Positions 1 to 7,567 of a stretch of 64,000 bases of DNA are shown piece by piece; the stretch's first letter is position 1; each line of letters begins with the position of its first letter. Position numbers and translations under genes: made by a program. The notes under the pieces are model-generated. The model saw only the letters and a list, made by a program, of their open reading frames with translations. It did not search any database and was not told the origin of the DNA. This stretch comes from Phenylobacterium sp. Its GTDB lineage: Bacteria > Pseudomonadota > Alphaproteobacteria > Caulobacterales > Caulobacteraceae. The stretch is from positions 1-64,000 of the forward strand of contig SSMU01000016.1 in NCBI GenBank assembly GCA_004799545.1. The letters run 5' to 3'.

Positions 1-483
1 CTGGCCGTTGACGATGTAGTACTCTTTGCCGTCGTCGGCGGTGATCCGCTCGGCCTTGGTCTTCAGCGACGCCAGGTCGGAGCCGGCGCCCGGCTCAGAG
101 TAGCCCTGGCACCACCAGACCTCGCCGTTGTAGATGCCCGGCAGGAAGCGCTGCTTCTGCTCGTCGCTGCCGAAGGTGTAGAGCACTGGCGCCAGCATGC
201 TGACCCCGAACGGCAGGACGCCCAGGGTGTCGGCGCGGGCCAGCTCCTCGGACCAGATGTACTTCTGGGTGGGCGTCCAGCCGGTGCCGCCGAACTCCTT
301 CGGCCAGGACGGCGCGACCCAGCCCTGCTTGGCCAGCACCTTGTGCCAGGCGAGATACTGCGCCTTGGTCAAGGGCTCGCCGGAGTCCTGCGCCGCGCGC
401 AGGTCCTTCGGATAGTTGTTCGCAATGAAGGCCCGGACCTCGTCGCGGAAGGCGTTCTCTTCGGGCGTGAAGTCGAGGTTCAT
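1..483 (-). CDS. Acyl-CoA dehydrogenase, C-terminal part cut by window edge
   Basis: The reverse strand from the ATG at 481-483 reads open to the left edge for 161 codons, beginning MNLDFTPEENAFRDEVRAF, the usual N-terminus of the acyl-CoA dehydrogenase N-domain. Further in are YTFGSDEQKQRFLPGI and CQGYSEPGAGSDLASL, the flavin/substrate-binding segment of the family. It should oxidise an acyl-CoA thioester to the 2-enoyl form using FAD. The C-terminal domain with the catalytic base lies outside the window, so the chain-length class cannot be judged. The start is chosen on the family N-terminus. A 20-bp perfect palindrome at 562-581 lies 78 bp upstream and may be its operator. It resembles the first of the two acyl-CoA dehydrogenases at 15-17 kb in its opening residues. 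Confidence 0.93.
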   Translation of the reverse strand, partial: MNLDFTPEENAFRDEVRAFIANNYPKDLRAAQDSGEPLTKAQYLAWHKVLAKQGWVAPSWPKEFGGTGWTPTQKYIWSEELARADTLGVLPFGVSMLAPVLYTFGSDEQKQRFLPGIYNGEVWWCQGYSEPGAGSDLASLKTKAERITADDGKEYYIVNGQ

Positions 484-561
484 GGCCGGCTCCGTGAGGC
501 TCGCCTGACACCGCATCGGCGCGGCGGCGGACCTTACGCTGCAGCCTGGAGGTTGGGAAGA

Positions 562-581
562 TGACGCTTACGTAAGCGTCA
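562..581. promoter_or_regulatory. 20-bp perfect palindrome, candidate operator
   Basis: TGACGCTTAC is followed directly by its reverse complement GTAAGCGTCA. It lies 78 bp upstream of the acyl-CoA dehydrogenase start at 483 and touches the stop codon of the TonB-C protein that ends at 579. Palindromes with a central TTACGTAA-like core are known operators of regulators of acyl-CoA metabolism (MerR-type LiuR and some TetR proteins). Assignment to one of these is inference. Confidence 0.6.
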
Positions 582-968
582 AGAAGATCCGCGATGCTGG
601 GGGCCGAAATGCACCGGGATCTTCACGTGGCCGCCGGCTACGGATTGGCCATCCGGATAGAGCGGCGTCATGTGGAATTTTCCGGCCAGCCGAACAGCCG
701 CCGCACCGAAGCCATAGCCGGGCGGCGTCTCCTCGACCGCGCGGCAAGCCGTCAGCCGGCCGTTGCTGTCCAGGGTGCAATCGATCACCGCCTCGCCGCG
801 CACCTTCTGGTGACGCGCGGTCTCGGGATAGACGGCCTGCAGGTCGTCCTGGCTGGGGGTGGCGAGCCAGCCGGGGCTGTTGCGCAGTTCATCATCGGAC
901 GGCGCGGCGTCGCCGGCCGGCGCGGCCTGGGCCAGCAGTCCCAGCACGAGCGCGATCGCAGGTCCCAT
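579..968 (-). CDS. Secreted TonB C-terminal-domain protein
   Basis: A 129-residue protein. It starts with a short hydrophobic signal-like stretch (MGPAIALVLGLLAQAAPAG), and the rest fits the TonB C-terminal fold: VYPETARHQKVRGEAVIDCTL, a conserved GRLTACRAV strand, and FHMTPLYPDG near the end. There is no proline-rich spacer, and the N-terminus looks cleavable rather than a long anchor, so this is not a classical TonB. Proteins of this type are common in Caulobacterales and their role is not established. The ATG at 968 was chosen over one at 995 because GGAGGGGG sits just upstream. It lies 72 bp downstream of a paralogue on the same strand, so the two are probably co-transcribed. Confidence 0.8.
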   Translation of the reverse strand: MGPAIALVLGLLAQAAPAGDAAPSDDELRNSPGWLATPSQDDLQAVYPETARHQKVRGEAVIDCTLDSNGRLTACRAVEETPPGYGFGAAAVRLAGKFHMTPLYPDGQSVAGGHVKIPVHFGPQHRGSS

Positions 969-1040
969 GGCGCCCCCTCCGCCGTACGCGCGCATCCTAG
1001 CGCGAGGCGCCGCGCCCGGGCGAGGTGGAAAGCTGCGGCC

Positions 1041-1424
1041 TCAGCCTGTCGGCGCGGGGGCCGGCGGCGGCCGCGGCAGGGCGAAGTGGATCGGGATCCG
1101 CACCGTCCCGCCGGAGACCGCATGGCCGTCACGGGTCATCGGCCGCATCCGGAACCGCGCGGCCATGGCCAGGGCCGCGTCGCCGAACCCCGCGCCGATC
1201 GGGTCTTCCGCCACCACCGCGCAGTCGACGAGCAGGCCCTCCGTCGAGACGTAGCACTGGAGGGTCGCTCGGCCCTCGATGCCCAGGCCGGCGGCCATCT
1301 TCGGATAGAGCTCGGCGATGTCGGCGCCGGTGGGCTTCTGCACCCAGTCGGGCTGGACGATGACGCTCGGCGGCGCGGCGGCCTGCATCATGAGCGCGGC
1401 GATGAGCACGAGAGGCTGGGTCAT
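1041..1424 (-). CDS. Secreted TonB C-terminal-domain protein, paralogue
   Basis: A 127-residue protein with a short hydrophobic leader (MTQPLVLIAALMMQAAAPP). A TonB-C-like domain follows: LYPKMAAGLGIEGRATLQCYV, GLLVDCAVVAEDP, RFRMRPMTRDG and a closing VRIPIHF. The last motif matches VKIPVHF in the protein encoded just downstream, so the pair arose by duplication. The C-terminus is proline-rich (ALPRPPPAPAPTG). Like its neighbour it lacks the usual TonB spacer. A periplasmic or envelope role is inferred from the leader; a partner for TonB-dependent receptors is possible but not shown. Confidence 0.8.
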   Translation of the reverse strand: MTQPLVLIAALMMQAAAPPSVIVQPDWVQKPTGADIAELYPKMAAGLGIEGRATLQCYVSTEGLLVDCAVVAEDPIGAGFGDAALAMAARFRMRPMTRDGHAVSGGTVRIPIHFALPRPPPAPAPTG

Positions 1425-1536
1425 GGGTCTGCTCCGAGCTGACCGATAGCCTGGTGTCGAACCCGGTCAAGGTCTCGCCCGTTCCCTAGGGCTCTTCCTT
1501 GCCTTCACAGCAGAAGCCCGGCACTCCTCGCGCCCC

Positions 1537-2268
1537 ATGCCCAGGATCGTCACCTACAACGTCCATCGCTGCGTCGGGAACGACCGCCGGCTGGACGTCG
1601 GCCGGGTCACCGAGGTGCTGGCGGCGCTGCGCCCCGACATCGTCGCCCTGCAGGAGCTGGACGTCGGCCGGGCGCGCACCGGCGGCGTCGACCAGGCGCA
1701 TGAGATCGCCCGCCGGCTCGACATGGCCTGCCACTTCAACGCCGCCCTCACCGTCGAGGAGGAACACTACGGCGACGCCATCCTGACCTGCTTCCCGGAG
1801 CGGCTGATCCAGGCCGCCCCCCTGCCCGGCTACGGCCGTATCCCCCAGCTCGAGCCGCGCGGCGCGATCTGGGTCGAGGTGGAGATCGACGGCGCGTGGG
1901 TGCAGGTGATCAACACGCACCTGGGGCTGGTGCCGCGCGAGCAGCAGATCCAGGCCCAGTGGCTGGCCGGCCCGACCTGGCTGGAGCATCCCCGCTGCAA
2001 GGGCCCGCAAGTCCTGCTGGGCGACTTCAACGCCACGGCCACCTCGGTGGTCTACCGCACGCTCACCGCCAAGCTGCGCGCCGCCCGCCGGCTGGTGAAG
2101 AGCCGCGAGCCCACCTCGACCTTCCCGTCGCAGATGCCGGTGCTGCGCATCGACCACCTGTTCGTCAGCCCGGAGATCCAGGTGGGCAAGGTCTTCGCCC
2201 CCTTTGAGCCGCTGACCCGGGTGGCCTCCGATCACCTGCCGCTGGTGATGGATTTCGAGCTGTCCTGA
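1537..2268 (+). CDS. Endonuclease/exonuclease/phosphatase (EEP) family hydrolase
   Basis: A 243-residue protein with the full EEP metal-dependent catalytic set in order: the Asn of TYNVHRC near residue 8, Glu of LQELDVG near 41, His of INTHLGL, Asp-Asn of LLGDFNAT, and the terminal SDHLPL Asp-His pair. The family cleaves phosphodiester or phosphomonoester bonds in nucleic acids, phospholipid headgroups or inositides, and the substrate here cannot be read from sequence. There is no signal peptide. It is convergent with the phospholipase-D-like gene 14 bp away. EEP and PLD-like genes often travel together in proteobacteria, which suggests a lipid-related role (inference). Confidence 0.9.
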   Translation: MPRIVTYNVHRCVGNDRRLDVGRVTEVLAALRPDIVALQELDVGRARTGGVDQAHEIARRLDMACHFNAALTVEEEHYGDAILTCFPERLIQAAPLPGYGRIPQLEPRGAIWVEVEIDGAWVQVINTHLGLVPREQQIQAQWLAGPTWLEHPRCKGPQVLLGDFNATATSVVYRTLTAKLRAARRLVKSREPTSTFPSQMPVLRIDHLFVSPEIQVGKVFAPFEPLTRVASDHLPLVMDFELS

Positions 2269-2282
2269 GCGTCGTGGAGCGC

Positions 2283-3743
2283 CTAGCCGCGCCTGCGCTC
2301 GTCGGCGTACTCCCGCGCCTGGCGCATCAGGCGCTCGCGGCGCCGGCCGAGGCGCCAGGAGTCGCCGACGCCGGAGGGGTCGCCCATATGGTAGGCGGCG
2401 ATGAACTCGCCGACCGGGCTCATCTTCGGCGGCTCGACGGGGGCCAGCCGGCCATGGCGGTTGAGGGCGTCGATCGCCCCGCCCAGGCCGCCGAAGTCGG
2501 CGCGGGCCTTGGCCACCGCGTCGCCGGTGACGCCCATGAAGTGGCCCACCAGCCGATCGCGGAAGGCGGTGACGGCCAGCCGCTGCGCCTCGTCACCGGC
2601 GTCCAGGCCCAGCTCACACTCGGTGTCGAAGCCGCCGGAGCGGTTGTTGAGATTGGCCGAACCGACGCGGGCGATCCGGTCGTCGATCACCGTGACCTTG
2701 GAGTGGACGATGATCGTCTCGCGGCCCGAGGTGACCGGCGAATAGGCCCGGAAACGGCCGAAGATATCGGCGGCGCGCAGCCGCCAGATCATCGCCCCGC
2801 GGGCCCGGTCCATGGTCAGCTGGTCGAACCAGGAAGGCGCCTTGGCGGTGGAGATCAGCACCACCTGCGGCCCGTCGGGCTCGGCCAGGCGCGAGGCCAG
2901 GGCCTCGGTGACCAGCGGCGAGGTGAAGTACTGGTTCTCCAGGTAGATGGTCTGTTTGGCCTCGGCGATGCAGGCGAGGTTGAGCCGGCGGATCTCCTCG
3001 ACCAGCGGCCGGCCCTTCCACGCCGGCTCGGTGCGCGCGATGGCGATGTCGACGTCGGTGATGTGGGCCGGGACGTGGTCGGGCCAGGGATCGCCGCCGG
3101 CGTCCTTGGGCTCCGCCAGCACCTCGTCGGTGGCCCGGCGCCAGCGCTCACGCGCGAGGTCGGCCAGCGCCTTGGCGGCCGGTCCGTCGACCATCATCAT
3201 CACCTCGTGGCGCGGCGCATGCTCCTCCTGGCGGGGCATGATCCGGCGGCGGTCGCCGTCCAGGTGGGCGGGGCTGTCCCAGCGGTCCACGGAGATGTCG
3301 CCCCCGCCGCAGAAGGCCAGGCGGTCGTCGATCACCAGCACCTTCTGGTGGTGGCAGGCGCCGAACGGCACGGCGTCGTCGAGCACGAACTTGACCGGCG
3401 TGTTCTTGAAATAGCGCCGCGCCTTGTGCGGGAAGAATTCCTGGCTGGCGCTGATCGGCAGGGCCGATTTCCAGACCAGCAGGCGCACGTCGAGCTCGGG
3501 CCGGGCGCAGGCCAGCTCCACCAGGATGCGGCCGACTTCGTCCGGATCGTCGGGGCCGTCATAGCCGTCGGGGAACATCCGGGTGCGGGGATCGAAACCC
3601 CAGCCCAGCAACAGGATCGAGCGCCGCGCCTTGGAGATCGCGTCGAACACGGCGGTGAAGAACGCCTCGTTGTCGATCAGGAAGGCTGCGCGCGACGCCC
3701 GCGCGATGCGCCAGCAGGTCTCGCCGGGTCTGAAGACCGCCAT
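2283..3743 (-). CDS. Phospholipase D-like protein (two HKD motifs)
   Basis: A 486-residue protein with two HxK(x)4D motifs: HHQKVLVIDDRLAFCGGGDI in the first half and HSKVTVIDDRIARVGSANLNNRS in the second. Together these form one active site of the PLD/cardiolipin-synthase superfamily, which transfers or hydrolyses phosphatidyl groups through a phospho-histidine. Other conserved blocks are LLGWGFDP near the N-terminus and YLENQYFTS in the middle. No membrane segments are evident, unlike bacterial cardiolipin synthases, so it is probably soluble or peripheral. A paralogue of similar length lies at 36373-37854. The ATG start gives MAVFRPGETCW, matching the N-terminus of the paralogue (MLLEPGTTCW). 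Confidence 0.92.
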   Translation of the reverse strand: MAVFRPGETCWRIARASRAAFLIDNEAFFTAVFDAISKARRSILLLGWGFDPRTRMFPDGYDGPDDPDEVGRILVELACARPELDVRLLVWKSALPISASQEFFPHKARRYFKNTPVKFVLDDAVPFGACHHQKVLVIDDRLAFCGGGDISVDRWDSPAHLDGDRRRIMPRQEEHAPRHEVMMMVDGPAAKALADLARERWRRATDEVLAEPKDAGGDPWPDHVPAHITDVDIAIARTEPAWKGRPLVEEIRRLNLACIAEAKQTIYLENQYFTSPLVTEALASRLAEPDGPQVVLISTAKAPSWFDQLTMDRARGAMIWRLRAADIFGRFRAYSPVTSGRETIIVHSKVTVIDDRIARVGSANLNNRSGGFDTECELGLDAGDEAQRLAVTAFRDRLVGHFMGVTGDAVAKARADFGGLGGAIDALNRHGRLAPVEPPKMSPVGEFIAAYHMGDPSGVGDSWRLGRRRERLMRQAREYADERRRG

Positions 3744-3820
3744 GACTCGCCGGACTCGCCTCCCACCGTGGTCGGGAGGGAAAGCCTACGGCCACGCCAG
3801 GTTCCGCGCATCACGCCGCA

Positions 3821-3856
3821 CAAAAGAAAAGCGCGCCGTCCGCAGGGACGACGCCC
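3821..3856 (-). terminator. Rho-independent terminator, distal copy
   Basis: On the reverse strand GCGTCGTCC, loop CTGC and GGACGGCGC form a stem followed by TTTTCTTTTG. It uses the same stem as the terminator immediately upstream in the direction of transcription and terminates transcripts from the gene ending at 3944 before the phospholipase-D-like gene begins. Confidence 0.75.
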
Positions 3857-3865
3857 AACCCTTTT

Positions 3866-3903
3866 TGAAAAAGAAGAGCGCGCCGTCCGGATGGACGACG
3901 CGC
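3866..3903 (-). terminator. Rho-independent terminator, proximal copy
   Basis: On the reverse strand an 11-bp stem (GCGCGTCGTCC with GGACGGCGCGC, one G-U pair) closes an ATCC loop and is followed by TCTTCTTTTTC. It lies 41 bp beyond the stop codon of the small secreted protein gene ending at 3944 and is the first of two near-identical hairpins. Confidence 0.8.
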
Positions 3904-3943
3904 GGCCAAGAGGCCTGAAGGCTGGAGAGAGCTGGTGGATATC

Positions 3944-4303
3944 CTAGTGGGCGGCGGTGGCCGCGGAGGCGCCCCCGGCCATGGCCTGGCCGGAGCCGGT
4001 CATGTAGGCGGCGCAGGGGCCGTTGAGCTCGGCGGCCAGCTTGTCCTTGAGGTTGGCGTTGGCGGCCTGGCGCTTGGCGCGGGTGAACTCCTCGTCGCCG
4101 CGCTGCAGGATGACGTCGAGCCGGCTGACGCCCTCCGTCTTGATGAAGCTGGTGAAGCCGGCGGCGTCGGCGCCCATGCCGACGGCCAGGCCCTTGCAGC
4201 GGTTGGCTCTCAGATAGTCCACGTCGGTGACGCGGCTGGAGGCGGCGGCCGATCCCGCGACGGCGAGGCCAAGGATGGCGAGCCCGATGGCGGCGACTTT
4301 CAT
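3944..4303 (-). CDS. Small secreted protein of unknown function, paralogue A
   Basis: A 119-residue protein with a clear signal peptide (MKVAAIGLAILGLAVAGSAAASS). The mature part begins RVTDVDYLRANRCKGLAVGMG, and a further Cys lies near the C-terminus (NGPCAAYMTG); the two cysteines could form a disulphide. I do not recognise a named family. The next gene upstream on the same strand encodes a paralogue sharing ANRCKGLAxGxGxDA and the C-terminal CAAxM. The ATG at 4303 is preceded by GGGAG at good spacing, and a longer in-frame start at 4405 would spoil the signal peptide. It ends in a double terminator. A 27-bp block at 4358-4384 is conserved upstream of both paralogues. Confidence 0.85.
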   Translation of the reverse strand: MKVAAIGLAILGLAVAGSAAASSRVTDVDYLRANRCKGLAVGMGADAAGFTSFIKTEGVSRLDVILQRGDEEFTRAKRQAANANLKDKLAAELNGPCAAYMTGSGQAMAGGASAATAAH

Positions 4304-4357
4304 GGTGGTTCTCCCTTGCGAAACAGCCCGAGCCGGAACTTGAAGATCAACAGAGAT

Positions 4358-4384
4358 GAACTCAAATGAATTCGAGGCAATGTT
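4358..4384 (-). promoter_or_regulatory. Upstream block shared by the two secreted paralogues (copy A)
   Basis: Reading toward the gene, this block begins AACATTGCCTCGAATTCA. It matches the block at 4950-4976 at 22 of 27 positions and lies 54 bp from the start codon, against 53 bp for the other copy. It sits in a locally AT-rich intergenic stretch, so it may be a promoter or an operator. Confidence 0.55.
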
Positions 4385-4533
4385 GAGCATGATTACATTA
4401 AACATTCGACATCAATTGTTCATATGACTGAACATAGATATCTGGTTGCGATATTAGAAGCTCATTGAACTTTGACGCGGGCGTCAACTTACCCGCAGGA
4501 CTTCAGGCCTGGACCTTGGCCTCTCGGACGCGG

Positions 4534-4896
4534 TCAGCGCCGGAGCGCAGTCTGGGCGCCGGTGGCCGCCGTGGAGTCGCCGCCGCCACCGCCCATGAAG
4601 GCGGCGCAGCTGGTCGAGAGCTCGGCCGTGAGCTGCGGCTTCTTCACCGGGTCGGACGCCTCGTGCATCGCCTGGCTGGTCAGCCCCTGGCCGCGATAGA
4701 TCAGGACGTCCGGCCGGCTGCGGCTCTGTTGCTTGATGAAGGTCCTGACGGTTGTGGCGTCGACCCCCAGCCCCATGGCGAGGCCCTTGCAGCGATTGGC
4801 CGTCATGAAGGCCTGGTCGGACACCTGGTCCTGGGCCGCGGCGGCGCCGGCGGATGCGAGGGTGAGCGCCGCGACGGTGATGGCGAAGACTTTCAT
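4534..4896 (-). CDS. Small secreted protein of unknown function, paralogue B
   Basis: A 120-residue protein with a signal peptide (MKVFAITVAALTLASAGAAAAQ). Its mature part carries MTANRCKGLAMGLG and CAAFMGGGGG, aligning with the paralogue at 3944-4303. Charge and hydroxyl residues dominate the middle (KQQSRSRPDVLIYRGQG), and there are no membrane segments after the leader. No function is assigned. The start at 4896 follows GGAGAACTCAG and gives a normal leader; an upstream in-frame ATG at 4917 only adds MRYRRTQ. Separate upstream regions with the same conserved block suggest each copy keeps its own promoter. Confidence 0.83.
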   Translation of the reverse strand: MKVFAITVAALTLASAGAAAAQDQVSDQAFMTANRCKGLAMGLGVDATTVRTFIKQQSRSRPDVLIYRGQGLTSQAMHEASDPVKKPQLTAELSTSCAAFMGGGGGDSTAATGAQTALRR

Positions 4897-4949
4897 CTGA
4901 GTTCTCCGGTAACGCACAGCCTGAGAAGATCATGAATTGATCTCCAGCA

Positions 4950-4976
4950 GAGCTCTAGTGAATTAGCGGCAATGTT
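4950..4976 (-). promoter_or_regulatory. Upstream block shared by the two secreted paralogues (copy B)
   Basis: Reading toward the gene, this block begins AACATTGCCGCTAATTCA and ends GAGCTC, where copy A has GAGTTC. It is 53 bp from the start at 4896. Conservation in sequence and spacing, in DNA that is otherwise not similar, argues for a functional promoter or binding site. Confidence 0.55.
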
Positions 4977-5072
4977 CGCGGCGAACTCTTTCATCTATTG
5001 GAATGATACGCGAAACGTTACTTGTTACGATAAACAACTTGTAATGTTCGACTCTTCTGGGCAATAGGCCCC

Positions 5073-5504
5073 ATGGCCGACCTAAAGCCTGTCCTGGACG
5101 CCGAGGGCGTCAACGCCCTCCTGCGGCGCGCCTTTCCGGGCGCCAGGCCCGACGCCTTTCCGACCGTGCTGGAGGTGGCGCCCGGGCGGGTGAAGGTGGT
5201 GGCGGCCTATCGCGACGGCCTGCTCAGGCCCGGCGGGGTGATCTCCGGCCCGACCCTGATGTCGCTCGCCGACACCGCGGCCTACGCCCTGGTCCTGGCC
5301 CACGTCGGCGACCAGCTGATGGCGGTGACCTCGCAGCTGTCGATCAACTTCCTGCGCGGGGCCAGGCCCGGCGACCTCCACGCCGAGGCGGAGATGCTGC
5401 GGCTGGGGCGGCGCAATGCGGTCTGCGACGTGCGGCTCTGGACCGAGACGTCCGACCGTCTGGCGGCGCAGGCCAACGTCACCTACGCTATTCCCTCGTC
5501 ATGA
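5073..5504 (+). CDS. PaaI-family hotdog thioesterase
   Basis: A 143-residue single-hotdog protein. The diagnostic helix/strand GGVISGPTLMSLADTAAYAL contains the Asp of PaaI-type acyl-CoA thioesterases, followed by TSQLSINFLRGARPGDLHAEAEML. It should hydrolyse an acyl- or phenylacetyl-type CoA thioester in the cytoplasm; substrate preference is not visible. The downstream DUF1289 gene starts inside its last codons (ATGA overlap at 5501), so the two are translationally coupled. It is divergent from the secreted paralogue gene across an AT-rich 176-bp spacer. Confidence 0.9.
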   Translation: MADLKPVLDAEGVNALLRRAFPGARPDAFPTVLEVAPGRVKVVAAYRDGLLRPGGVISGPTLMSLADTAAYALVLAHVGDQLMAVTSQLSINFLRGARPGDLHAEAEMLRLGRRNAVCDVRLWTETSDRLAAQANVTYAIPSS

Positions 5505-5713
5505 GCGAAAAGCCCCCCGCCCCGATCAAGACGCCGTGCATCAAGGTCTGCGTGGTGGACGGCGAGAGCGGGCTTTGCCTGGGCTGCTATCGCACCCTGC
5601 ACGAGGTGGCTGTTTGGGGCCGCCTCACCGACGCCGAGCGCGACGCGATCATGGGCGAGCTGGCGGGGCGGCGCGGCCGCATCCGGCCGGAGAAGCTTGG
5701 CCTGATCGGCTGA
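5501..5713 (+). CDS. DUF1289 small cysteine-rich protein
   Basis: A 70-residue protein. Four cysteines lie in the first half (CIKVCVVDGESGLCLGC), followed by WGRLTDAERDAIM, the standard DUF1289 pattern. The spacing suggests metal binding, but the biochemical role of the family is unknown. It overlaps the thioesterase gene by 4 bp and is coupled to it. Genes of this family are often found attached to unrelated metabolic genes, so the neighbour says little about its job. Confidence 0.9.
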   Translation: MSEKPPAPIKTPCIKVCVVDGESGLCLGCYRTLHEVAVWGRLTDAERDAIMGELAGRRGRIRPEKLGLIG

Positions 5714-5811
5714 AACGAATGCGCGCCGGCGTTCACAGCTTAACAACCCCCCGCGCCTAAGCTCTCCCTCCACGTGAGGCCGATACCGGCCGCGGAGGGA
5801 CGAAACCCCAG

Positions 5812-6342
5812 GTGTCCAGCATTCTGAAACTCGCCAGTGTGGCGGTGATCGCGGCGGCCTCCGCCGTGGGCAGCGCCGCGGCGGTGGTCGTCCTGTCCCC
5901 CAAGCCGGTCGAGCTGCGCGCGGCCCGCGCCGAGGCGCCCTTCGTGGCGGCCTTCGAGACGCCCCGCGACCACGCCGCCAGCCACGCCATCCTGAAGTCC
6001 AGCGACGGCCACTTCTGGGCCGATGGCGAGGTCGAGGGCCGGACGGTGCGCTTCCTGGTCGACACCGGGGCCACCGCGGTGGCCCTGACGCCCGACGACG
6101 CCCAGCGGCTGGGCATCGATCCGTCGCAGCTGCACTATGGCTACAAGGTGGTCACCGCCGGCGGCCAGATCCGCGCCGCCTCGGTGCGGCTGGCCAGCAT
6201 CACGGTGGCCGGCGCCCGGCTCGACAACGTCGACGCCCTGGTGATCGAGAAGGGTCTCGACACCTCGCTCCTGGGGATGACCTACCTAGGCCGCCTGTCC
6301 CGCTTCGAGGCGACGCGCGGCACGCTCGTCCTGCAGCCCTGA
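5812..6342 (+). CDS. Retropepsin-like aspartic protease, TIGR02281-type
   Basis: A 176-residue protein. It starts at a GTG preceded by GGAGGGAC and has an N-terminal hydrophobic segment (ASVAVIAAASAVGSAAAVVVL) that anchors or exports it. The single aspartic protease motif FLVDTGATAVALTP lies near residue 83, and a second conserved strand SLLGMTYLGRLSRFE lies close to the end. One motif per chain implies a retropepsin-like homodimer. The site of action is probably the periplasmic side of the inner membrane. Its last 57 bp overlap the convergent dusA gene. Confidence 0.88.
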   Translation: MSSILKLASVAVIAAASAVGSAAAVVVLSPKPVELRAARAEAPFVAAFETPRDHAASHAILKSSDGHFWADGEVEGRTVRFLVDTGATAVALTPDDAQRLGIDPSQLHYGYKVVTAGGQIRAASVRLASITVAGARLDNVDALVIEKGLDTSLLGMTYLGRLSRFEATRGTLVLQP

Positions 6343-7302
6343 CACCGCCGCCAGCGCCGCGTCGATCACCTCTAGTCCCGCGCCCGCCTTCACCCCCTCG
6401 ACGGTAAGGATGCGCCGCCACGTCCGCGCGCCCGGCGCCCCGTGGAACAGGCCCAGCATGTGCCGGGTCATGGCCGCCAGGTGCGTCCCCTTGGCGAGCT
6501 CGCGGGCGACATAGGCGCGATAGCGCGCCACCGCCTCGAACGGCGTCACCACTGCGCCCGCGCCGAACAGGCGGGCGTCGACCTCGCCGAGGATCGCCGG
6601 CGTGTGATAGGCGGCGCGGCCCAGCATGACGCCGTCCACGTGGGCGAGATGCTGTTCGGCCTCCTCCAGCGAGCCGACGCCGCCGTTGATCACCACGGTC
6701 AACTCGGGCCGCTCACGCTTCAGCCGCCAGACCAGCGGATAGTCGAGCGGCGGCACGTCGCGGTTCTCCTTCGGCGACAGGCCCTTCAGCCAGGCCTTGC
6801 GGGCGTGGACCACGAAGTAGCGGACGCCGGCGCCGGCGCAGAGGTCAACGAGCCGGAAGAGGCTCTCCTCCGGCGCCTGGTCGTCGACGCCCAGGCGGCA
6901 CTTCACGGTCGCCGGGATGTTCACCGCGGCTGCGATCGCCGCCATGCACTCGGCCACCAGTTCGGGCTCGCGCATCAGGCAGGCGCCGAAGCGGCCCGAC
7001 TGCACCCGGTCCGACGGGCAGCCGACGTTGAGGTTGATCTCGTCGTAGCCCTCCGCCTCCCCGATCCGCGCCGCCTCGACGAGGTCCGCCGGCTCCGAGC
7101 CGCCCAGCTGCAGCGCCACGGGGTGCTCGAGCGGATCGAAGCCCAGCAGCCGTCCCCGGTCGCCGTGCAGGATCGCGCCGGTGGTCAGCATCTCGGTATA
7201 GAGCCTCGCCCGGCCGCTGAGCATCCGGTGCAGGACCCGGCAATGCCGGTCCGTCCAGTCCATCATCGGGGCGACGGACAATCTATGAGCTTGGAATTCC
7301 AA
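6286..7302 (-). CDS. dusA: tRNA-dihydrouridine(20/20a) synthase DusA
   Basis: A 338-residue FMN enzyme reducing uridine 20/20a in the D-loop of tRNAs. Motifs in order are SVAPMMDWTDRHCRVLHRM at the N-terminus (DusA signature), VALQLGGSEP, the active-site block INLNVGCPSDRVQSGRFGACLM with the catalytic Cys, KCRLGVDDQ, and VMLGRAAYHTP. Length matches DusA. The start is a TTG at 7302 with AGGA about 7 bp upstream, and no ATG lies between it and the conserved core. The TTG sits inside a 12-bp palindrome (TTGGAATTCCAA). The 3' end runs into the convergent protease gene. Confidence 0.95.
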   Translation of the reverse strand: MEFQAHRLSVAPMMDWTDRHCRVLHRMLSGRARLYTEMLTTGAILHGDRGRLLGFDPLEHPVALQLGGSEPADLVEAARIGEAEGYDEINLNVGCPSDRVQSGRFGACLMREPELVAECMAAIAAAVNIPATVKCRLGVDDQAPEESLFRLVDLCAGAGVRYFVVHARKAWLKGLSPKENRDVPPLDYPLVWRLKRERPELTVVINGGVGSLEEAEQHLAHVDGVMLGRAAYHTPAILGEVDARLFGAGAVVTPFEAVARYRAYVARELAKGTHLAAMTRHMLGLFHGAPGARTWRRILTVEGVKAGAGLEVIDAALAAVSGLQDERAARRLEAGQAA

Positions 7303-7567
7303 TCAAAATTCCTAGAGGCCAGGGCACATTCGGCGTTTTCGCGTGCACTCTGATACGACCGTTTGCGACCAAATACGCCGCCTTTCACCACGCCACCGCG
7401 CCGGCTTTGCATACGAAAAAGGCGGCCATCGTCAAACTCTCCTTCGGTCGCCGGCGGACGCGGAAGCCGATAGGTCGATGCTCGAGGCGGGCGCTGGCCT
7501 GTCCGGGCGCCCTCGTCTAGCATCCGGACCCGGCGGCTCGACCGCCCAAGACAAGACGGACGAAACG

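Noticed and set aside
2274-3947. Forward open frame of 557 codons over the phospholipase-D-like gene
   Set aside because: The reverse frame holds both HKD motifs; the forward one has no known domain and is composition-driven.
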